DNA of 64,000 bases from CAJBVG01 sp943371425 (GTDB lineage: Bacteria; Bacteroidota; Bacteroidia; Sphingobacteriales; Sphingobacteriaceae): positions 62,001 to 126,000 of the forward strand of contig CALRUR010000003.1 in assembly GCA_943371425.1 (NCBI GenBank), read 5' to 3'. How positions within the stretch are numbered: the first letter of the stretch is position 1; each line of letters begins with the position of its first letter. The position numbers and the translations under genes were made by a program. The notes under the pieces were generated by a model. That model saw nothing but the letters and a program-made list of their open reading frames with translations. It ran no database searches and was not told where the DNA came from. Of this stretch, positions 44,451 through 53,010 are shown piece after piece.

Positions 44451-44866
44451 TAATTATAAATATACAAATATCTATCCACTAAATTTGTTTGGTAAGTTCT
44501 TAAAGATGCATTTGCTGGTCCTTTAATAGGTGCACCATCTAATAATTGAAACCTAGAACCACAACATTTACAGCCAACACTCGAAATAGTAGAATCTAAA
44601 CTTACATAAGCGCAGGTATCTGCAGACTGATAGGAGCAAGTACGCTCAAAGGCCATGAACTCTGCTTGGCCTCTTCTATAAACTACAATCCCTCTATATC
44701 CACCATCAACATAAACTGAACCACCAATAGAGTTTAAATTGTTATACCCCGGGTTGTCTAAGTTAATGCGAAGATTAACCGGTACACTGGGCACAGAGCT
44801 TTCTTGATCTTTCGTACATGCGAAAAGAAATGTTGATAGCACTAGGAGTGTACTTAGTATTTTCAT
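44450..44866 (-). CDS. Rieske-like lipoprotein with cysteines in place of ligand histidines
   Basis: A 138-residue lipoprotein (LFAC lipobox, Cys17). The C-terminal half has the shape of a Rieske domain: FMAFERTCSYQ for box 1, SSVGCKCCGSRFQLLDG for box 2, and APIKGPANASLRTY after it. In true Rieske proteins these are CxH and CPxHGSxF. Here the histidines are Tyr79 and Cys102, and extra cysteines are at 85, 99 and 101. A standard 2Fe-2S Rieske cluster is therefore unlikely; an all-Cys site or a disulfide-held fold is possible. The gene abuts pheS and overlaps the TetR gene by one base. Confidence 0.8.
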   Translation of the reverse strand: MKILSTLLVLSTFLFACTKDQESSVPSVPVNLRINLDNPGYNNLNSIGGSVYVDGGYRGIVVYRRGQAEFMAFERTCSYQSADTCAYVSLDSTISSVGCKCCGSRFQLLDGAPIKGPANASLRTYQTNLVDRYLYIYN

Positions 44867-45907
44867 TTAAATTATTTCAGAATTAAACTGCGATAATAAA
44901 CGAACATCGTTTTCAAAAAACATACGAATATCTTTAATTTTAAATTTGTTCATTGCTAATCGCTCAATACCTACACCAAAAGCAAATCCCGAATATTCGT
45001 TAGGGTCTATGCCACAATTTTGCAAAACATTTGGATCAACCATACCGCAGCCTAAAATTTCTACCCAACCAGAATATTTACAGATATTACAACCAGCACC
45101 ACCACAGTTTTTACATTGTATATCCATTTCTGCAGAGGGTTCAGTAAACGGAAAGTAAGAAGGGCGGAAACGCACTTCGGTACCTACACCAAACAATTCT
45201 TGAACGAAATAATAAAGGGTTTGTTTCAGGTCAGCAAAAGATACGTCCTTATCAACATATAAACCTTCTACCTGATGGAATATGCAATGTGAACGTGCAG
45301 AGATGGCTTCGTTTCTAAATACTCTACCAGGCATAATAGAACGGAACGGTGCTTTGCCATTTTCCATTAACCTAATTTGTACCGAAGAAGTATGAGTTCT
45401 TAAAGCTAAATCGTCTTCTGGTTTTGCCGAATCTTTTCTAACGAAAAAAGTATCTTGCATATCTCTTGCTGGATGCTCCATCGGGAAATTTAAAGAACTG
45501 AAATTATGCCAATCGTCTTCTATTTCTGGACCCTTAGCAATGGTAAATCCCATGCGCTGAAAAATATCACAAATCTCTTTTAATACCAATGAAACCGGAT
45601 GGCGAGAGCCTGTGCTAAACGCCTCACCAGGTAATGAATAATCGATTGCACTTTCTGTACTTACTTCCGTTTCTTCAAGTTTTTCTTTAAAAGAATTGTA
45701 TGCATTTTCTGCGATGTTTTTAAACTCGTTCATCACTTTACCGAAGTTCTTTTTTTCTTCGGGTGGCATAGCTTTAAAAGCCTCGAACAAATCATTAACG
45801 ATTCCTTTTCTGCTTAAAAATTTCAAACGAAAATCTTCTAACTCATCTGCAGATTTCGCTACAAAACTTTTAATCTCCTCCGTATATTTTTCTATATCTT
45901 CTTTCAT
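44867..45907 (-). CDS. pheS: Phenylalanine--tRNA ligase alpha subunit
   Basis: A 346-residue PheS, the catalytic subunit that charges tRNA-Phe. An N-terminal coiled-coil (VNDLFEAFKAMPPEEKKNFG) precedes the class II core with PGRVFRNEAISARSHCIFHQ (motif 2 region), QCKNCGGAGCNICKYSGW, and the motif 3 segment SGFAFGVGIERLAMNKFKI. Length is normal. The beta subunit gene is not adjacent. It leads an operon with the Rieske-like lipoprotein and TetR genes; tract G is just upstream. tRNA-Phe is at 54571-54643. Confidence 0.96.
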   Translation of the reverse strand: MKEDIEKYTEEIKSFVAKSADELEDFRLKFLSRKGIVNDLFEAFKAMPPEEKKNFGKVMNEFKNIAENAYNSFKEKLEETEVSTESAIDYSLPGEAFSTGSRHPVSLVLKEICDIFQRMGFTIAKGPEIEDDWHNFSSLNFPMEHPARDMQDTFFVRKDSAKPEDDLALRTHTSSVQIRLMENGKAPFRSIMPGRVFRNEAISARSHCIFHQVEGLYVDKDVSFADLKQTLYYFVQELFGVGTEVRFRPSYFPFTEPSAEMDIQCKNCGGAGCNICKYSGWVEILGCGMVDPNVLQNCGIDPNEYSGFAFGVGIERLAMNKFKIKDIRMFFENDVRLLSQFNSEII

Positions 45908-45911
45908 CTTT

Positions 45912-45951
45912 TTAATTAGCTAATTTAGCTAATTAGCTAATTAGCTAATTA
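45912..45951. repeat. Word-repeat tract G (AATTAGCT words)
   Basis: About 40 bases of TTAGCTAA words, self-complementary over most of their length. The kbl stop is inside it (ATTAGCTAA, the same last nine bases as the DciA-like gene) and pheS begins shortly after. Confidence 0.88.
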
Positions 45952-47131
45952 CTTTTAGTTCTTTCCCAACCTTTATAAATGCTTCAATTGCTTTATCTAA
46001 ATGGTGTTTATTATGCGCAGCCGACATTTGTACTCTTATTCTGGCTTTACCTTGTGGTACCACCGGATAATAAAAACCAATTACATAAATGCCTTCTTCT
46101 AACATGCGTGCTGCAAATTCTTGTGATAGTTTTGCATCGTATAACATCACAGGTACAATAGGGTGTACTCCTGGTTTAATATCAAAACCTGCAGCTGTCA
46201 TTTTCTCTCTAAAGTATTTCGTATTCGATTCTAATTTATCCCTTAACTCAGTTGTTTCACTCAACATGTTTAATACTTCAATAGATGCACCTACAATAGA
46301 AGGGGCAAGGGTATTAGAGAATAAATAAGGGCGAGAACGTTGACGTAACATATCAATAATTTCTTTTCTTCCAGAAGTAAAACCTCCAGAAGCACCGCCT
46401 AAGGCTTTACCCAAAGTGCCGGTTATAATATCAATTTTGCCCATTACATTATGGTGCTCATGCGTACCTCTACCGGTTTTACCCATAAAGCCAGAACAAT
46501 GGCACTCATCAATCATAATTAAGGCATTGTATTTTTCTGCTAATACTGCAATTTTATCTAATTGAGCAACGGTTCCGTCCATAGAAAAAGCTCCGTCGGT
46601 AACAATAATACGATGGCGTAAATCTTTAGTCTCAATTAACTTTGCCTCTAAATCCTCCATGTTATCATGTTTATAGCGGAAGCGCTGTGCTTTGCATAAA
46701 CGTACACCATCTATAATCGATGCATGGTTTAATTCATCAGAAATAATAGCATCTTGCTCATTAAACAATGGCTCAAAAACTCCACCATTTGCATCAAAAG
46801 CTGCTGCATATAAAATAGTATCTTCTGTACCTAAAAATTCAGAAATTTTTGCCTCTAAAGTTTTATGTATGTCTTGTGTACCGCAAATAAAACGAACAGA
46901 CGACATTCCGAAACCATGAGAATCTATGGCATCTTTAGCCGCTTGAGTTACCCTTGGGTGAGAAGATAATCCTAAGTAATTATTCGCACAGAAATTAACC
47001 ACTTCTTTACCATCATTTACTTTAATATCTGCTCCTTGTGGAGTAATAATAATTCGCTCGCGTTTAAATAAGCCAGCTTTTTCTATTTCTGCTAATTCTG
47101 CTTGTAATACGGGTTGAAGTGTATTGTACAT
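45941..47131 (-). CDS. kbl: Glycine C-acetyltransferase (2-amino-3-ketobutyrate CoA ligase)
   Basis: A 396-residue PLP enzyme of the alpha-oxoamine synthase family. NFCANNYLGLSSHPRV and FGMSSVRFICGTQDIH are the Kbl-type N-terminal motifs, the PLP lysine is in ITGTLGKALGGASGG, and MIDECHCSGFMG is the cofactor-binding segment. Kbl splits 2-amino-3-oxobutyrate to glycine and acetyl-CoA in threonine breakdown. KBL and serine palmitoyltransferase are close relatives, but the N-terminus fits Kbl. Threonine dehydrogenase is not in the window. Its stop is in tract G. Confidence 0.9.
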   Translation of the reverse strand: MYNTLQPVLQAELAEIEKAGLFKRERIIITPQGADIKVNDGKEVVNFCANNYLGLSSHPRVTQAAKDAIDSHGFGMSSVRFICGTQDIHKTLEAKISEFLGTEDTILYAAAFDANGGVFEPLFNEQDAIISDELNHASIIDGVRLCKAQRFRYKHDNMEDLEAKLIETKDLRHRIIVTDGAFSMDGTVAQLDKIAVLAEKYNALIMIDECHCSGFMGKTGRGTHEHHNVMGKIDIITGTLGKALGGASGGFTSGRKEIIDMLRQRSRPYLFSNTLAPSIVGASIEVLNMLSETTELRDKLESNTKYFREKMTAAGFDIKPGVHPIVPVMLYDAKLSQEFAARMLEEGIYVIGFYYPVVPQGKARIRVQMSAAHNKHHLDKAIEAFIKVGKELKVIS

Positions 47132-47225
47132 GTTCTAATTAATTGAATTTTGGCGCTAAATTACTAAATAGTCTTGAGATGTTATTATCTTTGCCACGCA
47201 TTTAACGCCGTTTGCAGCGGTATTA

Positions 47226-48161
47226 ATGATTATGAACACATATCAAACATTACTTTATTATTGCTATTCACGCATTGAGAATGCGGAGCAATACACTCAA
47301 GAGCACCTACAATTTTGTAAATCAGTAGGTTTAGTAGGTCGTATAATTATAGCCGACGAAGGTTTAAACGGTACAGTTTCTGGTACGAAAGAGCAATGCG
47401 AACAGTATATGCACTACGTATTACAAGATCCGCGTTTTGCGAAAACCGACTTTAAAATTGACGATGTTGCCGAACCTTCATTTATTAAAATGCATGTTCG
47501 TTATAAGTCTGAAATTGTATATTCTGGATTAAAAGATCCTAATTACATTGATCCTAACAAAGAAACGGGCAAACATTTAGAACCAGTTGATTTCATGGAA
47601 ATGATCGACCGAGACGATGTAATTATTTTGGATGTACGTTCCAATTATGAACACAATGTTGGGCATTTTAAAAATGCAATTACGTTAGATATTGAGAATT
47701 TTAGAGATTTTCCGTCAAAAATAAATGAGCTTGCTCAATATAAAGACAAAAAAATATTGACCTATTGCACCGGAGGTATTAAGTGCGAAAAAGCAAGTGC
47801 TCTGTTAATAAAAGAAGGCTTTCAAGATGTGTACCAATTACACGGTGGCATAATAAAATACGGAAAAGAAGCTGGTGGAAAAGATTTCGAAGGTAAATGT
47901 TATGTGTTTGATAATAGACTTACGGTTGATGTAAATTCTGTAAATCCGGTAGTGGTATCTAAATGTATGAATTGTGGTACCGAAACTACTAAAATGATAA
48001 ACTGCGCAAATCCAGAATGCAATGCCCACTTTACCCAATGTGATAATTGCGGATGGGAGTTAGACGGTTGTTGTTCTGCAGATTGTAAAGAACATCCTCG
48101 AAAGCGAGTATACGATGGAACCGGTTATTATGTTAAAGTTCCACAAATGGTTGTGAAATAA
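47226..48161 (+). CDS. trhO: tRNA uridine(34) hydroxylase (rhodanese family)
   Basis: A 311-residue TrhO/YceA-like protein. The N-terminal part has RIIIADEGLNGTVSGTKEQC, a rhodanese domain has the active-site loop LTYCTGGIKCEKASALL, and a C-terminal Cys-rich zinc-binding region (KCMNCGTETTKMINC, CDNCGWELDGCCSADC) follows. TrhO forms 5-hydroxyuridine at tRNA position 34. A TATCTTTG -7 element is at 47186-47193, but no -33 box at the usual distance. The 110 bases after it hold an eight-base hairpin (AATAGATG / CATCTATT at 48221 and 48247) and no gene. Confidence 0.93.
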   Translation: MIMNTYQTLLYYCYSRIENAEQYTQEHLQFCKSVGLVGRIIIADEGLNGTVSGTKEQCEQYMHYVLQDPRFAKTDFKIDDVAEPSFIKMHVRYKSEIVYSGLKDPNYIDPNKETGKHLEPVDFMEMIDRDDVIILDVRSNYEHNVGHFKNAITLDIENFRDFPSKINELAQYKDKKILTYCTGGIKCEKASALLIKEGFQDVYQLHGGIIKYGKEAGGKDFEGKCYVFDNRLTVDVNSVNPVVVSKCMNCGTETTKMINCANPECNAHFTQCDNCGWELDGCCSADCKEHPRKRVYDGTGYYVKVPQMVVK

Positions 48162-48271
48162 GATTAGTTACGGTTGATATTGAACTGTATATATTTTGAA
48201 AATCATTTTAAGAACAAATAAATAGATGCATTGTTAATATTATATTCATCTATTAGAATTAAATTTACAAC

Positions 48272-49417
48272 ATGAAAATAGGCATCGTATGCTATCCAAC
48301 GTTTGGTGGGAGTGGAGTAGTAGCAACAGAATTAGGGAAAGCACTTGCAGACCACGGTCACCAAGTACATTTTATTACATATAGTCAACCAGCTCGTTTA
48401 GACTTCTTTTCTGAGAATTTATTTTATCACGAGGTTACGGTTTCTAAATATCCATTATTTGATTATCCTCCTTACGAACTAGCTCTTGCAAGTCGCTTAG
48501 TAGACGTTGTGCAATATGAGCAGTTAGATATTTTACATGTACATTACGCCATTCCACATGCATCTGCCGCTTATATGGCAAAGCAAATTTTGGCGGCAAA
48601 TGGAATTCACATTCCGGTAGTTACAACCTTACACGGTACCGATATTACCCTTGTAGGCAAGGATAGAACTTATAAACCTGTGGTAACCTTTTCAATTAAT
48701 CAATCGGATGGGGTTACGGCTGTATCAGAAAATTTAAAGAAAGACACTTTCGAACATTTCGATATTACAAATGAAATTCGAGTAATTCCAAATTTTATCG
48801 ACTTAGATAGATTTAGCCACAAAGCAAAAAATCATTTCAAAAAAGCAATCGCTCCAAATGATGAGAAAATAATTGTACATACATCCAACTTCCGTAAAGT
48901 TAAAAGAGTGCAAGATGTAGTTAAAATTTTTGCAAAGGTTATCGAAAAAATTCCAGCTAAACTTTTACTCGCAGGTGATGGTCCGGAACGTATAGAAGTA
49001 GAACAACTTTGTAGAGAATTAAATTTAAAAGATGACGTTCGATTCTTAGGAAAATTAGATGCAGTAGAAGAAATATTATCTGTTTCAGATTTATTTATTT
49101 TACCATCTGAAACGGAGAGTTTCGGTTTAGCAGCTTTAGAAGCAATGGCATGTAAACTACCAGTAATTTCTTCTAACGCTGGCGGGATACCCGAATTAAA
49201 TATTGATGGTGTAACGGGCTTCTTAGATGAAGTTGGCGACATAGATGCGATGGCAGCACATGCTATTTATATTTTAGAAGACGATGCTCGTTTGCAGAAA
49301 TTTAAAGACAATGCCTTAGCACATGCAAAAACATTCGACATTAAGCACATAATGCCTGTATACGAAAGGTATTATGAAGAGGTGATAGAAAAATCTAAAT
49401 CTTTTATTGCTCGCTAA
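48272..49417 (+). CDS. bshA: N-acetyl-alpha-D-glucosaminyl L-malate synthase
   Basis: A 381-residue GT4 glycosyltransferase with the BshA hallmarks: IGIVCYPTFGGSGVVATELG at the N-terminus, HVHYAIPHASAAYMAK, TTLHGTDITLVG, and the donor-binding SETESFGLAALEAMACKLPV. It couples UDP-GlcNAc to L-malate, the first step of bacillithiol. The later enzymes (bshB, bshC) are not in the window. It stands alone, and its 3' end overlaps the convergent di-haem protein gene by 14 bases. Confidence 0.95.
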   Translation: MKIGIVCYPTFGGSGVVATELGKALADHGHQVHFITYSQPARLDFFSENLFYHEVTVSKYPLFDYPPYELALASRLVDVVQYEQLDILHVHYAIPHASAAYMAKQILAANGIHIPVVTTLHGTDITLVGKDRTYKPVVTFSINQSDGVTAVSENLKKDTFEHFDITNEIRVIPNFIDLDRFSHKAKNHFKKAIAPNDEKIIVHTSNFRKVKRVQDVVKIFAKVIEKIPAKLLLAGDGPERIEVEQLCRELNLKDDVRFLGKLDAVEEILSVSDLFILPSETESFGLAALEAMACKLPVISSNAGGIPELNIDGVTGFLDEVGDIDAMAAHAIYILEDDARLQKFKDNALAHAKTFDIKHIMPVYERYYEEVIEKSKSFIAR

Positions 49418-50435
49418 ACCTAGTATCTTTTAAGAAGGTATCGTCTGTTAATGTTTTTAGGAAAGCAACTATTTTTGTTTTCTCATCAGCGTTTAAGGTT
49501 AAACCACCTTTTAGTCCATCATCAACCGTACCTGTTGAAGGAATGTTGCTTGTATAATGATCAAGAATTTGTTCAATTGTATTGGTTCTTCCATCATGGA
49601 AATAAGGGTAACTCTTATCAATGTTTCTTAAACTTGGAGTTTTAAATTTATACAAATCTGTATCTACCAAAGTAATTTCAAAACGTCCTCGGTCTGCTAA
49701 TTTTGCGATGCCATTGTTATGAAATTTGTTGTCTGTAAATAAAGGTGCAGTATGGCAACGATTACAATTTTGCATAAATAAATTCAACCCTTCTATCTCT
49801 GTAACACTTAACGCCGTTGCATCTCCAGCAATGTATTTATCGTATCTGGAATTATTACTCACTAACATGTTCATAAACTGTGAGAGTGCGTACATTAAAT
49901 TTGTGCTGGTAATAGTATCTGTACCGAATGCTTTTTTAAACAAACCAGGGTAAGTAGGATGCATTTTTAATTTCGAAATTACATTTGGTAATTGCTCATC
50001 CATTTCTACTGGGTTTTGTATTGGTGCAAATGGAAATAAATCTAAATCAAACACGCCACCATCCCAGAAAAAACTAGGCGACCATGCTAAGTTTTGCAAA
50101 ACAGGAGAGTTTCTGTTTCCTAAACGATCATCGATACCGTGTGATACAGGGTGGTCTATGTGTGCAAATGCTCCTATTTGTTGATGGCAACTTCCACAAG
50201 AAACACTTCCGTCTCGTGATAATATTCCATCATAAAATAATTTACGACCTAATTCAAATCCTTCTTTCGTTACTTCATTGTATTGAAACCTGTATAAAGG
50301 GTTTGGGAAATTACTCGGTTTTTCAAAACTTTTAAATTCTGAAACAGGTGTTGTAGGAACCGTTTCGTCTTTATTACATGCAGAAATAAAGAGTGTGATA
50401 ATGATTAAAAAACTAAGTAATTTTAATTGTTTCAT
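49404..50435 (-). CDS. Di-haem cytochrome c peroxidase family lipoprotein (MbnH-like)
   Basis: A 343-residue lipoprotein (FISAC, Cys20) with two c-type haem sites, CGSCH (80-84) and CNRCH (224-228), of the CcpA/MauG/MbnH family. The gene follows an MbnP-like gene, and such pairs are typical of MbnH, which uses high-valent haem to oxidise a tryptophan of MbnP to kynurenine for copper binding. Context and fold support that over a plain peroxidase; activity is inference. The frame extends upstream past the MbnP stop, but MKQLKLLSFLI at 50435 gives a proper signal peptide. Confidence 0.85.
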   Translation of the reverse strand: MKQLKLLSFLIIITLFISACNKDETVPTTPVSEFKSFEKPSNFPNPLYRFQYNEVTKEGFELGRKLFYDGILSRDGSVSCGSCHQQIGAFAHIDHPVSHGIDDRLGNRNSPVLQNLAWSPSFFWDGGVFDLDLFPFAPIQNPVEMDEQLPNVISKLKMHPTYPGLFKKAFGTDTITSTNLMYALSQFMNMLVSNNSRYDKYIAGDATALSVTEIEGLNLFMQNCNRCHTAPLFTDNKFHNNGIAKLADRGRFEITLVDTDLYKFKTPSLRNIDKSYPYFHDGRTNTIEQILDHYTSNIPSTGTVDDGLKGGLTLNADEKTKIVAFLKTLTDDTFLKDTRFSEQ

Positions 50436-50457
50436 TTCAATATTTTTTAACATAAAA

Positions 50458-51252
50458 CTATTCAACCTTAGTAACACTAAACATATTCGTATAGTTTTCT
50501 GAAACTTTTAGAGAATAAGGGGTGAGCATAACCGTTGGATAATCCGAAAACTTAATTGGATTTGGTCCTGTTAGCACTTTAAACATATCTGTTTTAATAA
50601 ATACTTTTGATTTTTTAGATTGACTTACGTTAATACTATTTGGAAACTCTAAACTTATTGTTTTAATGTTATTAATGGTAGGTGTATTGTACCCTCCAAA
50701 CCCACCAATATGGTATACAAAAGGTATAGGATTGTTTCCACCCTTGGGTTGGTATTCATGGCATTCTAATTTCATGAAAATATAGCCTTGATTCCACACC
50801 CAATACATATCCGATGCATATCCACCTTGGTCTAAATTACCCGTTTGCATTTCTTTTGGCATTGTACTTCTTAAACTGTCAACACCTACAATAAATCGTA
50901 TGCCTATGTATTCTGCTTCATTCACCCAATTTAAATTAGCTGTGTGCGAAAAAGCATCTTTCTCTTTTATTAAGAAATAAGAACTGTCTTGTGGCATGTT
51001 TATATACGTACCATCTTTTAATTTTAATTCGATATTACTTATGAAATAATTAAATTTTGCAACAGTATACTCTTCATCGAATTCATTTACATACGATTGA
51101 GAATCGAGTACTAATTCTTGGTTACCTGCTACATTATCGAATACTAATTGTACTGTACCAAGTTTACCAATTGGTGTAGTAATATCATTATCTTCTTTTT
51201 TACAAGCAGATAAAGCTACAATTGCAAAAAATACTATTATTATTTTTTTCAT
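50458..51252 (-). CDS. MbnP-like lipoprotein
   Basis: A 264-residue lipoprotein (VALSAC, Cys17) of the MbnP family. The conserved run ASDMYWVWNQGYIFMKLE contains Trp151 and Trp153 and is followed by a Cys-His pair (CHEY). FNYFISNIELKLKDG and IGIRFIVGVDS are further family strands. MbnP proteins from methanotrophs bind copper through a kynurenine produced by MbnH. Here it is directly upstream of the di-haem partner. It begins one base after the end of a conserved hypothetical gene. Confidence 0.82.
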   Translation of the reverse strand: MKKIIIVFFAIVALSACKKEDNDITTPIGKLGTVQLVFDNVAGNQELVLDSQSYVNEFDEEYTVAKFNYFISNIELKLKDGTYINMPQDSSYFLIKEKDAFSHTANLNWVNEAEYIGIRFIVGVDSLRSTMPKEMQTGNLDQGGYASDMYWVWNQGYIFMKLECHEYQPKGGNNPIPFVYHIGGFGGYNTPTINNIKTISLEFPNSINVSQSKKSKVFIKTDMFKVLTGPNPIKFSDYPTVMLTPYSLKVSENYTNMFSVTKVE

Positions 51253-51756
51253 TTAAACAGGTACGTTAAAAAAGTTTTTCATCCACGATTTTTCGATTGT
51301 TTGAATACCATTTTCATTCCAATCTTTTACCGATAAAGCTAGTGTATTCACAACTTTAGTTTGATGTGTAATTTTATTTTCTTGAATTAGATTTTCAAAT
51401 TGAGTTTTGGTATGCGTACAAAAATTATTTTCTTGGTCGATGTAGGTAAACAACATTCTATTGAAAAATTCTACACCATATTTCTTTTCTAACTCTTCTA
51501 AAAAATGAACCGATTTATCTATAGAACATCCACTCGCTGGATTTAAATGTTCATCAACACCAATAATTAAGATGGTGTGTTGTATGATTTTGAAAAAAGC
51601 ACGAAGTTCTTTGTTATGTGCGGTCCATTGTTTACAAAATTCAGTTAGCTCGACTGATAAATCAGCTTCTATATGTTCGTTTAAATTTGGATGTATGGTA
51701 TAAATCCAAATTTTTGAACTAGGGTCGAACTCCTGTATTTGCCAATTCGTTTTCAT
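51253..51756 (-). CDS. Conserved hypothetical protein
   Basis: A 167-residue soluble protein without signal peptide. It contains WIYTIHPNLNEHIEADL, FFKIIQHTILIIGVDEHLNPASGCSIDKS written across a hydrophobic strand and a Cys-containing turn, and LFTYIDQENNFCTHTK. Similar proteins are sometimes labelled 'ABC transporter ATPase', but no Walker motif is present, so I do not use that name. It is flanked by the iron-sulfur protein upstream (one-base overlap) and MbnP downstream, with no gap. Confidence 0.7.
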   Translation of the reverse strand: MKTNWQIQEFDPSSKIWIYTIHPNLNEHIEADLSVELTEFCKQWTAHNKELRAFFKIIQHTILIIGVDEHLNPASGCSIDKSVHFLEELEKKYGVEFFNRMLFTYIDQENNFCTHTKTQFENLIQENKITHQTKVVNTLALSVKDWNENGIQTIEKSWMKNFFNVPV

Positions 51757-52547
51757 TATGATAATCCGTTTGCTTTTGCTGTAATTTCAGCAATATCTAA
51801 TACCTCTACTACGTTTTCTTTTTCAAAATGTTTTACACCGTCGCTTAACATCGTCATACAGAATGGGCATGATGCCGCAATAATATCTGGTTTTACAGAA
51901 AGTGCTTCTTCTACGCGTTCTACATTAATGTCTTTAGTTCCTTTTTCTGGTTCTTTAAACATTTGTGCGCCTCCAGCACCACAGCACAAACCATTTGATT
52001 TGCATCTTTTTAATTCAACTAAATCAGAATCCAATTGGGCTAAAACTTCACGGGGTGCTTCGTACACTCCATTTGCTCTACCTAAGTAACATGGATCGTG
52101 GTAGGTAATGCGTTTGCCTTTGAACGATTCGCCATTGCTGCTAGTAAGTTTCCCTTGGTTTATTAAATCCTGAATTAATTGGGTATGGTGAATAACTTCA
52201 TAACTCCCGCCTAATTCTGGGTATTCGTTTTTAAGTGTGTTAAAACAATGTGGGCATGCCGTTACTATTTTTTTTACTTCGTATGCATTTAGCAATTGAA
52301 TATTACTCATTGCCTGCATTTGAAATAAAAACTCATTTCCTGCTCTTTTTGCAGGGTCGCCAGTACAGCTTTCTTCTGTACCCAAAATTGCATATTTTAA
52401 ACCTACATGGTGTAAGATTTTAGCAATATCGCGTGTAATTTTTTGTGCGCGTTCATCAAAACTACCTGCACAACCAACCCAAAATAAAATCTCCGGTTGT
52501 TCGCCTTTGGCTATCATTTCAGCCATGGTTGGTACTTTAAACTCCAT
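51756..52547 (-). CDS. HdrB/GlpC-like CCG-domain iron-sulfur protein
   Basis: A 263-residue protein with two CCG domains: Cys26, Cys61, the CPHC pair (98, 101), then HDPCYLGRANG, CKSNGLCCGAGG (CCG at 188-190) and CPFC (227-230). Such domains bind an unusual 4Fe-4S cluster or zinc in heterodisulfide-reductase and glycolate-oxidase type subunits. It should partner the membrane iron-sulfur protein at 53118-54413. A HAD-type gene and two word-repeat tracts lie between them. Confidence 0.88.
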   Translation of the reverse strand: MEFKVPTMAEMIAKGEQPEILFWVGCAGSFDERAQKITRDIAKILHHVGLKYAILGTEESCTGDPAKRAGNEFLFQMQAMSNIQLLNAYEVKKIVTACPHCFNTLKNEYPELGGSYEVIHHTQLIQDLINQGKLTSSNGESFKGKRITYHDPCYLGRANGVYEAPREVLAQLDSDLVELKRCKSNGLCCGAGGAQMFKEPEKGTKDINVERVEEALSVKPDIIAASCPFCMTMLSDGVKHFEKENVVEVLDIAEITAKANGLS

Positions 52548-52559
52548 ATATGATGATAT

Positions 52560-52590
52560 TAAATTCTAAATTCTAAACTCTAAATTCTAA
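52560..52590. repeat. Word-repeat tract H (TCTAAATTCTAA words)
   Basis: Imperfect copies of AAATTCTA (AATTCTAA, AACTCTAA) fill the space after the HAD-type gene and before the HdrB-like gene. The HAD stop TAG lies in the tract. No inverted partner is present here. Confidence 0.8.
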
Positions 52591-53003
52591 TCCTTAAATA
52601 CTTGAATTTTAGCATTTATGGTTGTAAGTTCTGTAAACTTACCTTCGTACCTCGTTGCACGTACAATGTGGTTGTCAATCCAATGATAATTACCTCCTCT
52701 TGGTTTACCAAAAAGTATGCCGTGGTATTTAAAATTATGCTTTGCCAACCATCTTTCTGTAACAGCTCGGTGCGCTTCGGTTCTCGAAGTAAAAAAAGTT
52801 ATAATATGACCTTCGTCGTACCATTTGTTTATCATGTCCAAAGCACCTTCATAAATCGCCGCATCTTCCATTCGTTCAGGTTCCTCATTCGGTATGTCAT
52901 CACATATCGTACCATCAATATCTATTAAAAAATTTTTAACCTCATCTGGCAATTTCGGACTCAAATGATGTCCTTGTTCGTCTTTTACTTCTTCTAATTT
53001 CAT
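52587..53003 (-). CDS. HAD-like phosphatase, small
   Basis: A 138-residue HAD-superfamily protein. Motif I is FLIDIDGTICDD (Asp28, Asp30), motif II is ITFFTSRTEAHR and the acidic motif IV is NYHWIDNH. Without a large cap it should act on a bulky or protein substrate, or on nucleotide-type substrates; the product is unknown. It is set between the two iron-sulfur subunits of an Hdr-like module and has a word-repeat tract on each side, which suggests it was inserted there. Confidence 0.8.
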   Translation of the reverse strand: MKLEEVKDEQGHHLSPKLPDEVKNFLIDIDGTICDDIPNEEPERMEDAAIYEGALDMINKWYDEGHIITFFTSRTEAHRAVTERWLAKHNFKYHGILFGKPRGGNYHWIDNHIVRATRYEGKFTELTTINAKIQVFKD

Positions 53004-53010
53004 TCTTTAC

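Noticed and set aside
48221..48254. Eight-base hairpin as trhO terminator or bshA regulator
   Set aside because: The loop is 18 bases, there is no T run and the stem is AT-rich; too weak to call.
51253..51756. ABC transporter ATPase
   Set aside because: No Walker A, signature or Walker B motif; the common database label is not supported by the sequence.
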